Assembly: GCF_008710035.1 (NCBI RefSeq)
Contig: NZ_VYKI01000001.1
Coordinates: 342,014 to 406,013 of the forward strand
Length of the DNA stretch: 64,000 nucleotides
Source of the DNA: Stenotrophomonas cyclobalanopsidis
GTDB lineage: Bacteria; Pseudomonadota; Gammaproteobacteria; Xanthomonadales; Xanthomonadaceae
Direction: 5' to 3'
Under the pieces are notes generated by a model that did no database searches, was not told the origin of the DNA, and saw nothing but the letters and a program-made list of their open reading frames with translations. The position numbers and the translations under genes were made by a program. How positions within the stretch are numbered: the stretch's first letter is position 1; every line of letters starts with the position of its first letter. This document shows positions 1 to 10,120 of the stretch, one piece after another.

Positions 1-28
1 CCAAGCCGTTGGGCGCCGCGGACGCTGT

Positions 29-87
29 GTAGAGTCGAGTTTGCTCGACTGATCCCGCGCACGGCAGTCGAGCAAGCTCGACTCTAC
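29..87. repeat. SMAG/REP pair (inverted)
   Basis: Two GTAG-headed palindromes face each other: one starts GTAGAGTCGAG and the other ends CTCGACTCTAC. This is the two-element form typical of Stenotrophomonas SMAG repeats. It lies upstream of the efflux operon. Confidence 0.75.
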
Positions 88-257
88 CAAGCGTGGGCAC
101 CATGGACCTCTTCTACCCGTGCGTCTGGCGCACGGCTGGCATCGCATCCACGCCATTTTTCGCAGCAGTGGGCCTGCCTAGACTGCGCTCCCCACATTCA
201 CGGAGCGCACGCCATGTCGCTTCACCTGCCGTGCGCTGCACGGATCGGCCGCCGCCG

Positions 258-1772
258 ATGAGCACGGTCGCCATGCCCCGGGCCCCGGCCGCCCCCATTG
301 CCCCCGCCTTCGACCGCCGCATCGTGGTCGGCCTGTGCGGCGTGCTGCTGGTGGTGCTGGTGTCGGGCTTCAACGAGAACATCACCAAGGTCGCGCTGGC
401 CGATATCCGCGGCGCGATGGGCTTCAGCGTCGACGATGGCAGCTGGATCATCAGCGTGTACAGCGCGATGTCGGTCAGTGCCATGGCCTTCGCACCCTGG
501 TGTGCCGTGACCTTTTCGCTGCGCCGCTTCGCCCTGGTGATGATCGCCGCCTTCATGCTGCTGGGCGTGCTGTGCCCGCTGGCCCCGAACCTGCCGACCT
601 TCCTGCTGCTGCGCGCGCTGCAGGGCCTGGCCGGTGGCGCGCTGCCGCCGCTGCTGATGAGCGTGGCGCTGCGCTTCCTGCCGCCGGGCATCAAGCTGTA
701 CGGCCTCGCCGGCTATGCGCTGACGGCGACGTTCGGACCGAGCATGGGCACGCCGCTGGCGGCGTTGTGGGTCGAGCACGCCGGCTGGCAGTTCGCGTTC
801 TGGCAGATCGTGCCGTTCTGCGTGGCCGGCATGGCCATGGTCGGCTGGGGACTGCCGCAGGACCCGCTGCGGCTGGAACGCTTCGCCCAGTTCAACGGCG
901 TGGGCCTGGCGCTGGGGCTGCCGGCGCTGGTGATGCTGGTGCTGGGCCTGACCCAGGGCGCGCGCCTGAACTGGTTCGATTTACCGCTGATCACGGTGCT
1001 GCTGGGCGGTGGCGGCGGCCTGCTGGTGCTGTTCTTCATCAACGAATGGTTCCACCCGCTGCCGTTCTTCAAGCTGCAGCTGCTGGCCCATCGCAACCTC
1101 AGCTACTCGCTGGTGACCTGCATCGGCGTGCTGTTCGTGCTGCTGGCGGTCATCTCCATTCCGTCCGGCTACCTGGCCAGCGTGCAGGGCTACCGACCGC
1201 TGCAGACCGCACCGATGCTGCTGTGGGTCGCGCTGCCGCAGGTGATCGCGCTGCCGCTGGTGGCCACCCTGATGAACCAGCGTGCGGTGGATTGCCGCTG
1301 GGTGCAGGCGACGGGGCTGGTCCTGCTGGCCGCCGCCTGCTTCATCGGCGCGCACCTGGACGTGCAGTGGAACCGCGACAACTTCCTGTGGGTGCAGCTG
1401 CTGCAGGTGGTGGCACAGCCGATGGCGGTACTGCCGCTGCTGCTGCTGGCCACCACCGGCCTGGCGCCGCAGGACGGCCCCTATGCCTCCGCCTGGTTCA
1501 ATACCGTCAAGGGTTTCTCCGCGGTGTTCGCGGGCGGTGTGCTCGACGCGGTCGGGCAGTCGCGGCGCCACCTCCATTCCACCGCGCTGGTGGACCACCT
1601 GGGCAACCAGCCGTGGCTGCCGGCCAGCACCGATCTGCCCGCCCGCCTGCACGCCCAGGTACAGGCGCTGACCTCGGCCGACCTGTACTGGCTGGTCGCG
1701 CTGGTGGCCCTGGGCTGCCTGCCGCTGCTGGCCTGGGCCACCCGCGTCCATCCGCCACGTGCCGTGGCCTGA
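258..1772 (+). CDS. MFS drug efflux permease (DHA2/EmrB-like)
   Basis: A hydrophobic protein of about 504 residues, the usual length of 14-helix DHA2 (EmrB/QacA) proton antiporters. Helices begin near residue 21, and an NENITKVALADI stretch after the first helix resembles the family's first loop. An ATG start at 93 is open in frame, but the first 55 residues it adds are Arg/Pro-rich and not transporter-like, so I chose ATG 258 (ATG 273 is possible). It is the first gene of a three-gene unit with an HlyD adaptor and an outer-membrane channel, so it probably exports amphipathic drugs or similar compounds across both membranes. Substrate unknown. Gene order (pump, adaptor, channel) differs from the emrCAB order I recall for S. 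maltophilia. Confidence 0.85.
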   Translation: MSTVAMPRAPAAPIAPAFDRRIVVGLCGVLLVVLVSGFNENITKVALADIRGAMGFSVDDGSWIISVYSAMSVSAMAFAPWCAVTFSLRRFALVMIAAFMLLGVLCPLAPNLPTFLLLRALQGLAGGALPPLLMSVALRFLPPGIKLYGLAGYALTATFGPSMGTPLAALWVEHAGWQFAFWQIVPFCVAGMAMVGWGLPQDPLRLERFAQFNGVGLALGLPALVMLVLGLTQGARLNWFDLPLITVLLGGGGGLLVLFFINEWFHPLPFFKLQLLAHRNLSYSLVTCIGVLFVLLAVISIPSGYLASVQGYRPLQTAPMLLWVALPQVIALPLVATLMNQRAVDCRWVQATGLVLLAAACFIGAHLDVQWNRDNFLWVQLLQVVAQPMAVLPLLLLATTGLAPQDGPYASAWFNTVKGFSAVFAGGVLDAVGQSRRHLHSTALVDHLGNQPWLPASTDLPARLHAQVQALTSADLYWLVALVALGCLPLLAWATRVHPPRAVA

Positions 1773-1793
1773 CCCCTTCGCAAGGAATCCCCC

Positions 1794-2837
1794 ATGACCG
1801 TCAACAAGACAATCCTCAATACCGGCCTCGCCCTGGGCGTGCTGGCCCTGGCCCTGTCCATCGGCGGCTGGCTGCTGCTGCGCGACGGCCGCTACCAGCG
1901 CACCGACAACGCCTACGTCAATGCCGATTTCACCGTGGTTGCGCCGAAGGTGGCCGGCTTCGTCAGCAGCGTCGACGTGCAGGACAACCAGCGGGTGAAG
2001 GCCGGTGACGTGCTGGCGCGCATCGACGACCGCGACTACCAGGTGGCGTTGCAGGCCGCGCGCGCCGATCTGGCCAACGCGCGCGCGCAGCTGGCCAATG
2101 CGCAGGCCGCGCTGGCCCAGCAGGGCTCGCTGATCGAGCAGGCCCGCGCCAGCGTCGATGTCAGCCGCTCCGAACTGACCCTGGCCAGCGCCGACCAGCA
2201 GCGCTACCGCGAACTGGCCCGCGATGGTGCCGGTACCGTGCAGAACGCGCAGCAGGCGCAGTCGAAGCAGGCCGTGGCCAACGCGCACCTGCAGCAGGGC
2301 CAGGCTGCGCTGAGCACCGCACGCCAGCGCACCGACATCCTGGCCGCCGGCGTGCAGTCCGCACAGGCCGCCGTGCAGCGCGCTGAGGCCGCGCAGGCAC
2401 GCGCGGAGCTGGACCTTTCCCACACCGAACTGCGTGCGCCGATTGACGGTGTGGTCGGCCGCCGTGCGGTGCGCGTGGGCGCCTACCTGACCCCCGGTAC
2501 GGCGGTGGCCGCGGTGGTGCCGCTGCAGCGCGCCTTCGTGGTCGCCAACTTCCAGGAAACGCAGTTGACCCGCATGCATGCCGGGCAGCCGGTGGAGCTG
2601 ACGGTGGACGTGTTTCCCGGCACGCGGCTGCACGGCCACATCGACAGCATCGCCCCGGCCACCGGTGTGACCTTTGCCGCCGTCGCGCCGGAGAATGCCA
2701 CCGGCAATTTCACCAAGGTGGTGCAGCGCATCCCGGTGAAGATCGTGCTGGAGCCGGGCCAGCCGCTGGCGGAGCAGCTGCGCGCCGGCATGTCGGTGGA
2801 AGCGCGCGTTGACCTGCAGGGCGGGGAGGGCGCATGA
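1794..2837 (+). CDS. HlyD/EmrA-type periplasmic adaptor
   Basis: 347 residues. One N-terminal membrane helix (about residues 10-30) is followed by a split biotinyl-lipoyl domain (GFVSSVDVQDNQRVKAGDVL and later ELRAPIDGVVG), a long Ala/Gln-rich coiled-coil hairpin (about 80-200) and a C-terminal beta-barrel. This is the membrane-fusion protein that links the MFS pump to an outer-membrane channel. It starts 21 bp after the permease gene and its stop overlaps the next start (ATGA), so the three genes are surely co-transcribed. Confidence 0.88.
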   Translation: MTVNKTILNTGLALGVLALALSIGGWLLLRDGRYQRTDNAYVNADFTVVAPKVAGFVSSVDVQDNQRVKAGDVLARIDDRDYQVALQAARADLANARAQLANAQAALAQQGSLIEQARASVDVSRSELTLASADQQRYRELARDGAGTVQNAQQAQSKQAVANAHLQQGQAALSTARQRTDILAAGVQSAQAAVQRAEAAQARAELDLSHTELRAPIDGVVGRRAVRVGAYLTPGTAVAAVVPLQRAFVVANFQETQLTRMHAGQPVELTVDVFPGTRLHGHIDSIAPATGVTFAAVAPENATGNFTKVVQRIPVKIVLEPGQPLAEQLRAGMSVEARVDLQGGEGA

Positions 2838-4246
2838 ACGCCCCCAGCGTGATGAAGACGCTGGCCAGCGCGGCGCTGTGCCTGGCCGTGGCGGCCTGCA
2901 CGATGGGCCCGGACTTCGCACGGCCACAGGCCCAGCTGCCGGCACAGTGGCAGGGTGAAGCTGTGACAACTGCGACCCTCGACAACGACGCGGCGTGGTG
3001 GGCGGGCTTCGATGATCCGCTGCTGGGGCAGCTTGCGCAGCAGGTATTGCAGTCCAACCTGGACCTGCAACTGGCGGCCAACCGCGTGCAGCAGAGCCGC
3101 GCGGCGCGTGGCATCAGCGCGGCGGACCGGCTGCCCTCTGTGGCGGCCGGCGCCAGTGGCGTGCGTGCGCGTAACAGCGAGGTGGGCCTGAGCGATCCGT
3201 CCGGCAACGCCGGCCGCGAGGACTACGGCCTGTTCCAGGCCGGCATCGGCCTGAGCTGGGAACTGGACCTGTGGGGCCGCGTGCGCCGCCAGGTGGAAGC
3301 CGCCGACGCGCGCGTGCAGATGGCCGAGGAGGATGCGCATGCCGTGCGCATCGCGCTGCTGGCCGAAACCGCCCGGTCCTACCTGCAGCTGCGCGCAACC
3401 GCGCAGCTGCTGGCGATCACCGAGGACAACCTGGGCATCGCCGAGGACATCCAGCGGCTGACCGAGGCGCGGCAGCGCCAGGGCGTGGCCAGCACGCTGC
3501 AGGTCTCGAGCGCCGCGGCGCAGGTGGCCGCGCTGCAGGCACGCATCGCCCCGCTGCGGCACCGCCAGTCGCAGCTGCGCAATGCACTGGCCTTCCTGCT
3601 GGCCAGGCCACCGCAGGCACTGGATGCGCAGCTGCAGGACGTGCGTGCCGATTGGCCGGTGCTGCCGCCGGTGGCGGTGGGGCTGCCCAGCGAACTGGCC
3701 GAACGCCGACCGGACATCCGCCGCGCCGAAGCAGCGCTGCATGCGGCCACCGCGAACATCGGCGTGGCCAAGGCCAGCTTCCTGCCGCGCATCACCTTGA
3801 ACGGTGATGCGGGCTTCCAGGCCAGGCAGCTGGATGAACTGGACGGCTGGGATGCACACCGTTTCAGCATCGGCCCGTCGATCAGCCTGCCGATCTTCCA
3901 GGGCGGGCGCCTGAAGGCAAACCTGGCGTTGAGCCGGCTGCAACAGCAGCAGGCCGCGCTGCAGTTCCAGCGCACGGTGCTGCAGGCCTGGCATGAGGTG
4001 GACGATGCCATCGATGGCTACGCGTCCGAGCAGCAGCGCACGACGCAGCTGCAGGTGGCGGTGGCGCAGAGCGAGACCGCCTTGGGGGCGGCGCGCCGCC
4101 AGTACCAGGCCGGCGTGGTCGACATGCTGGATGTGCTGAGCACCCAGCGCATCGCGCTGGACAACCAGGCTGCGTTGGCCAACAGCCAGGCCACGGCGGC
4201 GATAGCGAGAGTGGAGCTGTACCGCGCGCTGGGCGGTGGCTGGTGA
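2834..4246 (+). CDS. NodT-family outer-membrane efflux lipoprotein
   Basis: 470 residues with a lipoprotein signal: the lipobox LAVAAC puts the acylated Cys at residue 22, followed by TMGPDF, typical of NodT/OprM channels. Two OEP repeats are present, with family signatures such as SWELDLWGRVRRQVEAADA and, in the second repeat, SLPIFQGGRLKANL. It forms the trimeric exit duct of the tripartite pump. The start overlaps the adaptor stop by 4 bp. A SMAG cluster follows directly, and no clear separate terminator was seen. Confidence 0.9.
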   Translation: MNAPSVMKTLASAALCLAVAACTMGPDFARPQAQLPAQWQGEAVTTATLDNDAAWWAGFDDPLLGQLAQQVLQSNLDLQLAANRVQQSRAARGISAADRLPSVAAGASGVRARNSEVGLSDPSGNAGREDYGLFQAGIGLSWELDLWGRVRRQVEAADARVQMAEEDAHAVRIALLAETARSYLQLRATAQLLAITEDNLGIAEDIQRLTEARQRQGVASTLQVSSAAAQVAALQARIAPLRHRQSQLRNALAFLLARPPQALDAQLQDVRADWPVLPPVAVGLPSELAERRPDIRRAEAALHAATANIGVAKASFLPRITLNGDAGFQARQLDELDGWDAHRFSIGPSISLPIFQGGRLKANLALSRLQQQQAALQFQRTVLQAWHEVDDAIDGYASEQQRTTQLQVAVAQSETALGAARRQYQAGVVDMLDVLSTQRIALDNQAALANSQATAAIARVELYRALGGGW

Positions 4247-4256
4247 CGACATGGAA

Positions 4257-4381
4257 TCGCCGGGCATGGCCCGGCGCTACCCGTCGTGGCGGTAGCGCCG
4301 GGCCATGCCCGGCGGCTCGGTAGTTGCCAACCTTGGTTGGCAGCCGTTTGCAGGAGCGCCAACCAAGGTTGGCGTCTACCG
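4257..4381. repeat. cluster of four SMAG elements
   Basis: Two GTAG palindromes of the GCCGGGC(CAT)GCCCGGC type face each other (4257-4281 and 4290-4315). They are followed by two of a different core, GCCAACC(TT)GGTTGGC (4319-4343 and 4355-4381). The pair structure and GTAG/CTAC ends identify SMAG/REP repeats. The cluster fills most of the gap after the efflux operon. Confidence 0.75.
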
Positions 4382-4427
4382 GGATGCGTCGTGCGCCGGG
4401 CCATGCGCTGTGGACCTGGCGGATACA

Positions 4428-4990
4428 TCAACGCCCGTCAGCTACCTCGCCGTAGAACCAGTACTCCTGTTCCAGTCCGTCATCGTGCTCGGTAGGAGAA
4501 ATACTGACCTGCACGTCGCGCTCCTGAACCCCGTCGGGCAGGACAAGGTGCCACTCGCTGGCCAGGCTGCGCGAGGTAATCGCGGTGACCTCGCCATCCT
4601 CAGTAGTGGCCACATGCCCTTGGAAATAGTCTTCGTCCAGATAAAGGCAGATCTCACTTGCAAACATGCCTGGCCAAGCGATGCAGCAGGTTACCCGCAC
4701 GTCCGCCTGCGAAACAGGGCGTGACTGGATCAGGTTGGTGCAAGCCGTGATGAGCGACTGGGCGCAGGCCTGCTGGATTTACCGAGTGGAGGCAGGGCCT
4801 TCGATCAGATCGGCACGGCTGGGAACCTTGTAATTCCAGTAGCGGGTTTCACTCCCAGCGCGTCTGGCCAGGGAAACGCACCGCGGAAGCTGTCAGCCCA
4901 CTGTTGCAGGTAGCGTAGACGGCGTGGGGCATCGCGCAGCTTCTTTTCGCCGCGCGTACCCGGCCGGGTGATGGCATCTTTGTTTCTCAT
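4428..4990 (-). pseudogene. decayed gene of a DUF3916-like family
   Basis: Read leftward from ATG 4990, a basic N-terminus (MRNKDAITRPGTRGEKKLRD, then RLRYLQQWADSFRGAFPWP) is continued only after a frameshift near 4853-4862 by SETRYWNYKVPSRADLIEG. An in-frame TAA at 4781-4779 interrupts it, then IQQACAQSLITACTNLIQSR and the intact C-terminal part (LYLDEDYFQGH, SLASEWHL, EYWFYGEV) run to 4428. The three pieces abut in order and read as one protein of about 187 residues. Layout and motifs resemble what I recall of the DUF3916 family, function unknown. The last 90 codons alone could still be translated from an internal ATG (4700), but two lesions argue for a dead gene. Confidence 0.6.
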
Positions 4991-5029
4991 CCCGACAGTG
5001 TGCCAGCCGCATACGCGGTGCGCTGGAAA

Positions 5030-5053
5030 GCGCCAACCAAGGTTGGCGTCTAC
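5030..5053. repeat. single SMAG element
   Basis: Palindrome CGCCAACC(AA)GGTTGGCG ending in TCTACC, the same core as the second pair near 4.3 kb. It lies 40 bp upstream of the decayed gene's start. Confidence 0.65.
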
Positions 5054-5108
5054 CAGAGCATGGCCATCGGCGTCGGGTCGATCACGACACGGGCGCAGGC
5101 GGGGGGCC

Positions 5109-5447
5109 TCAACGCACGTCGCGCAGTTCCCAGTGGTGGCCGGCCAGCAGGCGCAGGCGCTGCTTGAACACATCACTGTCGATGCGGGTGGTGGCCACCA
5201 GGTTGATGCGCAGGTCCTTCTGCTCGCCGGTCACGGTGGCGTCCGGGTCGGTCACGCCCCACTGCGGTTCCACCGCGTCCGGGTCGGGCTGCTTGGCCTT
5301 CCAGCGCTCGAACAGGGTGCCGCTGCGCAGGGCGTCCTGCAGCTCCTCGGCAAAACCGCCGGCACTCTGCGAATGGAAGGACAGGTCAGGGTCGTTGCCG
5401 CGGGCCTTGGACGGGTCGGGCAGGCTGATGTGGTACTGCGCAGGCAT
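5109..5447 (-). CDS. small conserved hypothetical protein
   Basis: 112 residues, rich in Asp/Glu and Arg, with no signal peptide or membrane segment. Motif-like parts are PAQYHISLPDPSKARG near the N-terminus and RIDSDVFKQRLRLLAGHHWELRDVR at the end. A strong ribosome site (AAGGAG, 7 nt before ATG 5447) supports expression and this start. It lies alone between the decayed gene and degV. I do not recognise a characterised family. Confidence 0.6.
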   Translation of the reverse strand: MPAQYHISLPDPSKARGNDPDLSFHSQSAGGFAEELQDALRSGTLFERWKAKQPDPDAVEPQWGVTDPDATVTGEQKDLRINLVATTRIDSDVFKQRLRLLAGHHWELRDVR

Positions 5448-5516
5448 GGTTCGTCTCCTTGAGGTGCGGCAAGGCTGGCACAGCCGCAGTGCAATGCTTG
5501 TGTACGCCAGAACGGC

Positions 5517-6458
5517 TTATTCGAAGCGATGCGGCCCATCGGCAAAGCCGATCGTCACCGCGCCCTTGCCGACGTTGACCATGCCGGTCAGGCTCATCAC
5601 CGACTCGTACACCGCCACGTCGTGGCTGGCGCACAGGTCTTTCATCGCGGCATAGCCGGGCAGGGCACGCAGTTCCTCCAGCTCGCCGCCGTAGCTGACG
5701 CAGACGGTGGGGGTCATCAGGCCGTTGCGCACGCGCTGGCCAACCACGCCAAACAGCTTCTGTACGGCGTTGTCGAAGCCCTTGATCTTGGCCACCGGCC
5801 CGGTCTCGCCCTTGTAGCCGTGCAGCACCGGCTTGATGTCCAGCGCGCTGCCCAGCGCGGCACTGAGCAGGCCGACGCTGCGGTCGCCCTTGTGGCGGGC
5901 GCGGGCGCGCATGTAGTACAGGTCGCGGGTGACCATGTAGCCGTGCACGTTGCCGAACAGTTCTTCCAGCCGCTCGCGGATCTGCTGCACGCTGGCACCG
6001 CTGTCGCGCAGCCGCACCGCCTCCACCGCGGTCACCGCCTGGGCGGCGAACAGGTTCTGGGTATCCAGCACGCGCAGCGCGAACGGCGAGTTGTAGCCCG
6101 CCGCCTGGCGCACCGGCTTGTAGTCGTTGAGGATGGCGAAGCTGGCCTGCAGCGCGTTGTCGTGGATCGGACTGCGCGTCCTGGTGATGGTCATGCAGAA
6201 CACGTGGTCGTAGTCGATCACCAGCTGCTGCAGGAACAGATCGCGGATCTGGTTGACGCTGAAGGGGATGGTCTCGGCTTCGGCACCATGCTCGGCCACG
6301 TGGGCGTGCAGGAAGCTGAGCGTCGCCTGCTCGTCGCGGTGGTCGGCCAAGACCGCATCGCCGATCCGCACGGTGATCGGCAGCACCACGATGTTGTGTG
6401 CGGCAATGAAATCCTGCGGCAGGTCGCAGGCTGAATCGACAACAATTCCGATGCGCAT
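5517..6458 (-). CDS. DegV family fatty-acid-binding protein
   Basis: 313 residues. The N-terminus MRIGIVVDSACDLP is the DegV opening (VVDSxCDLP), and later parts fit the two-lobe EDD fold, including DTQNLFAAQA and the C-terminal VNVGKGAVTIGF. DegV/FakB proteins bind a fatty acid and present it for phosphorylation in Firmicutes; no FakA-like kinase is present here, so the role in this organism is unclear. ATG 6458 has a purine-rich GGAGGGGGAG ribosome site. Probably monocistronic. Confidence 0.85.
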   Translation of the reverse strand: MRIGIVVDSACDLPQDFIAAHNIVVLPITVRIGDAVLADHRDEQATLSFLHAHVAEHGAEAETIPFSVNQIRDLFLQQLVIDYDHVFCMTITRTRSPIHDNALQASFAILNDYKPVRQAAGYNSPFALRVLDTQNLFAAQAVTAVEAVRLRDSGASVQQIRERLEELFGNVHGYMVTRDLYYMRARARHKGDRSVGLLSAALGSALDIKPVLHGYKGETGPVAKIKGFDNAVQKLFGVVGQRVRNGLMTPTVCVSYGGELEELRALPGYAAMKDLCASHDVAVYESVMSLTGMVNVGKGAVTIGFADGPHRFE

Positions 6459-6550
6459 CCGGCTCCCCCTCCAGGGCGGTTGTAGGTTCGGAATGTGAAA
6501 GCTATCTCAATTTTATCCGTGGCGCGCGAGGGAATTACGCCACTGCCTGT

Positions 6551-7183
6551 TCAGCGATTGCGCTGCACCGCCACTGGAAGCGTTACCACGGCCTGCCACT
6601 CCGGACGCTGCAGCAGGCCGGGGTCGGCCAGCACGGCGGCCATCATCGGGTGCGCATCGTTGCCCCAGAACAGCTCGCCGTCGATGGACAGGGTCGGCAC
6701 GCCGAACAGGCCGGCGTCGATCGCGGCCTCGGTATTGCGGCGCAGCTGTTCCTTCACTGACGCTTCGGCGCAGGCCGCCTGCACGTCGTTGATGCCCAGC
6801 CGGGCCGCCGGTATGCGCAGCGTTTCGGCGCTGTCACCGGTATTGCCTTCGCGCCAGATCCAGTCGAACAGCACATCCACCGCCTGCGTGCTGGCACCGG
6901 CGGCCAGGCACAGGCGCAACGCGGCCAGCGGGTTGAACGGATGGGCGGGCGGGAAGCGCAGCGGCGCGCCCTCGGCCTGCGCCGTCCACAGCAGCTGCCG
7001 GTAGGTGAAACGGCGCTTGGCCGGGATCTCGGCCGGGCCGAGGTGGCCCAGGTGGTGCAGCACCGCGCCGAAGGCGATCGGCACCGGCTGGATGGCGGCG
7101 AACTGCGGCAGCTGCTTGACCTTCTGCCAGTGCAGGTACGAATAGGGCGAGACAAAATCGAAATACCAGCGCAGGGTCGACAT
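6551..7183 (-). CDS. DsbA-like / HCCA-isomerase-type thioredoxin-fold protein
   Basis: 210 residues. The N-terminus WYFDFVSPYSYLHW carries S-P-Y-S in place of a CxxC, as in 2-hydroxychromene-2-carboxylate isomerases (kappa-GST-like). GLFGVPTLSIDGELFWGNDA near the C-terminus has the cis-Pro of the thioredoxin fold and the FWG(N/Q)D motif of the family. The substrate here is unknown, and no naphthalene-type catabolic genes are nearby. It starts 20 bp after the amidohydrolase-like gene and is probably the last gene of that leftward operon. The reading frame runs far upstream, but ATG 7183 gives the family length. Confidence 0.82.
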   Translation of the reverse strand: MSTLRWYFDFVSPYSYLHWQKVKQLPQFAAIQPVPIAFGAVLHHLGHLGPAEIPAKRRFTYRQLLWTAQAEGAPLRFPPAHPFNPLAALRLCLAAGASTQAVDVLFDWIWREGNTGDSAETLRIPAARLGINDVQAACAEASVKEQLRRNTEAAIDAGLFGVPTLSIDGELFWGNDAHPMMAAVLADPGLLQRPEWQAVVTLPVAVQRNR

Positions 7184-7203
7184 CGGCGGTTCCTCGGGAC
7201 GGA

Positions 7204-8465
7204 TCAGGGTTGCGCGTTGCGCTGCAGGTAGCGGTCGCGCAGTTCGGTCTGGCGCGAACGCATCGGCATCGCGCGGCCGCCCAGCCAGACCTGTTCGGCG
7301 TAATGGGCCACATCCAGCGGGTCGCCTTCCCACAGCACCAGGTCGGCACGCTTGCCCGGTTCGATGGTGCCGATCTGGTCGGCCACGCCCAGCACCTGTG
7401 CCGGCACCCGGGTCAGCCCGGCCAGGCCATCGGCCCACGGCAGGCCATTGGCCACTGCATTGCCGGCCAGCTGGCGCATCTTGCGGGCATTGTGCGAGGC
7501 ATCCTCGCGCTGGGCGAAGCTGACCGGCACGCCCGCACGCTGCAGGCGCGCGGCGTTTTCCAGGGTGGCGCCGATCTGGTCGAAGCTGGTGGGCAGGTTG
7601 CCCAGCGCATCGACGAACACCGGCACCTGTGCCGCGGCCAGTTCCGCGGCCATCTGCCAGGCCTCGGCGCCGCCGGCGATGGCGATCTTCACCTTCTCGC
7701 GTGCGGCCCAGCGCAGCAGCTGGCGGATGTCGGCAGCACGGTCCACTTCCACCACGATGCGGCCCTGGCCGGCCAGGTAGCGGGCCAGGGTGCGGCGGCC
7801 CGCGGGCGTCAGCAGGGCATGCGGCGAATCGGCGGCGACCTGGCCGCGCGCTTCGTCCACCATCTGCTGCAGCAGCATCCACTGCGCCGCACGCGACTGT
7901 CCGGTCAGTTCCGAAGCGGCCGCGCCCAGGCGCAGGAACAGCGCACGCGGTCCGATCGGGTCGGCACTGCCATCCAGGCGCATCACCCCGCCTTGGCCGG
8001 CCACGAAGCCACCGCCGGTGGCGGCCCCCAGCGCGGTGAAGCCGATGCCGTCCAGGCGCGCCACGGGAATCAGCACCGACGCCGGGTTGTAGGCGAGGGT
8101 GACGTCGAATTCCGGGCGCAGCGGCTGCTCGCCGAGCTTCAGCGTGCTGTCCACGGTGCTCGATTCACCGGAGACCTCCTCGATGCCGATCTCGGTGATG
8201 CCGCCGAACAGCGCCGGAGTGAGCGGGCGGCCGTTGGCCTCGACCACCGCCACGCCGGCCGGAGCGGCCAGGCCGGGGCCGACGGCGCGGACCAGGCCGC
8301 CCTGCACCAGCACATCGGTGTTCTGCAGGCTGCCGCGCGCGCTGGCGGTGTGCACCGTGGCATTGCGCACCAGCAGGTCCTGCGCCGAAGCAGTGCCGGC
8401 GATGCCTGCCAGCACCATGACGGTAGCGCCGAGCCATGCGCGGCGGCTCTTGTTCAACACGGCCA

Positions 8466-8466
<1 letters not shown>
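7204..8466 (-). CDS. amidohydrolase-fold protein lacking metal ligands (probable pseudoenzyme)
   Basis: 420 residues with a signal peptide (LGATVMVLAGIAGTASAQD). The edges of the fold are clear: DLLVRNATVHTA at the N-terminus and the IGTIEPGKRADLVLWEGDPL signature at the C-terminus. Every metal-ligand position seems altered: the usual GLIDxHxH strand reads TPALFGGITEIG, and the later HxH, H and HSD sites of its neighbour have no counterpart here (EVD, AGGAE, QRED). It is probably a catalytically dead partner or binding protein of the upstream enzyme, exported with it. Its ATG overlaps that gene's stop by one base (TGATG), implying translational coupling. Confidence 0.75.
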
Positions 8467-9872
<1,406 letters not shown>

Positions 9873-10120
9873 GCGGATTCCCCTGGCAGGCGCGTGAATC
9901 CACCGACGCTATCCGGCGCCGGGGGCGGTTGCCAAGTGACGTTGGACAGGGGCGGATGTAGGAATTTTCCTATAGAGAAATTGTGAACGAAGCATTAATT
10001 TCTGATGGCGCCTGCGATGTTCGAACGCAGCAGCGTGTGGCTCTCCCCTTGCTGGCAGCCCTGTGCCAACGCGCATGGCTGGCATCGCACTTCCCATGGA
10101 ATTCAAGGACGTACCTGTTG

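Noticed and set aside
93..257. N-terminal extension of the MFS permease from ATG 93
   Set aside because: The extra 55 residues are Arg/Pro-rich, carry no helix and overlap the region just after a SMAG. ATG 258 gives the family length.
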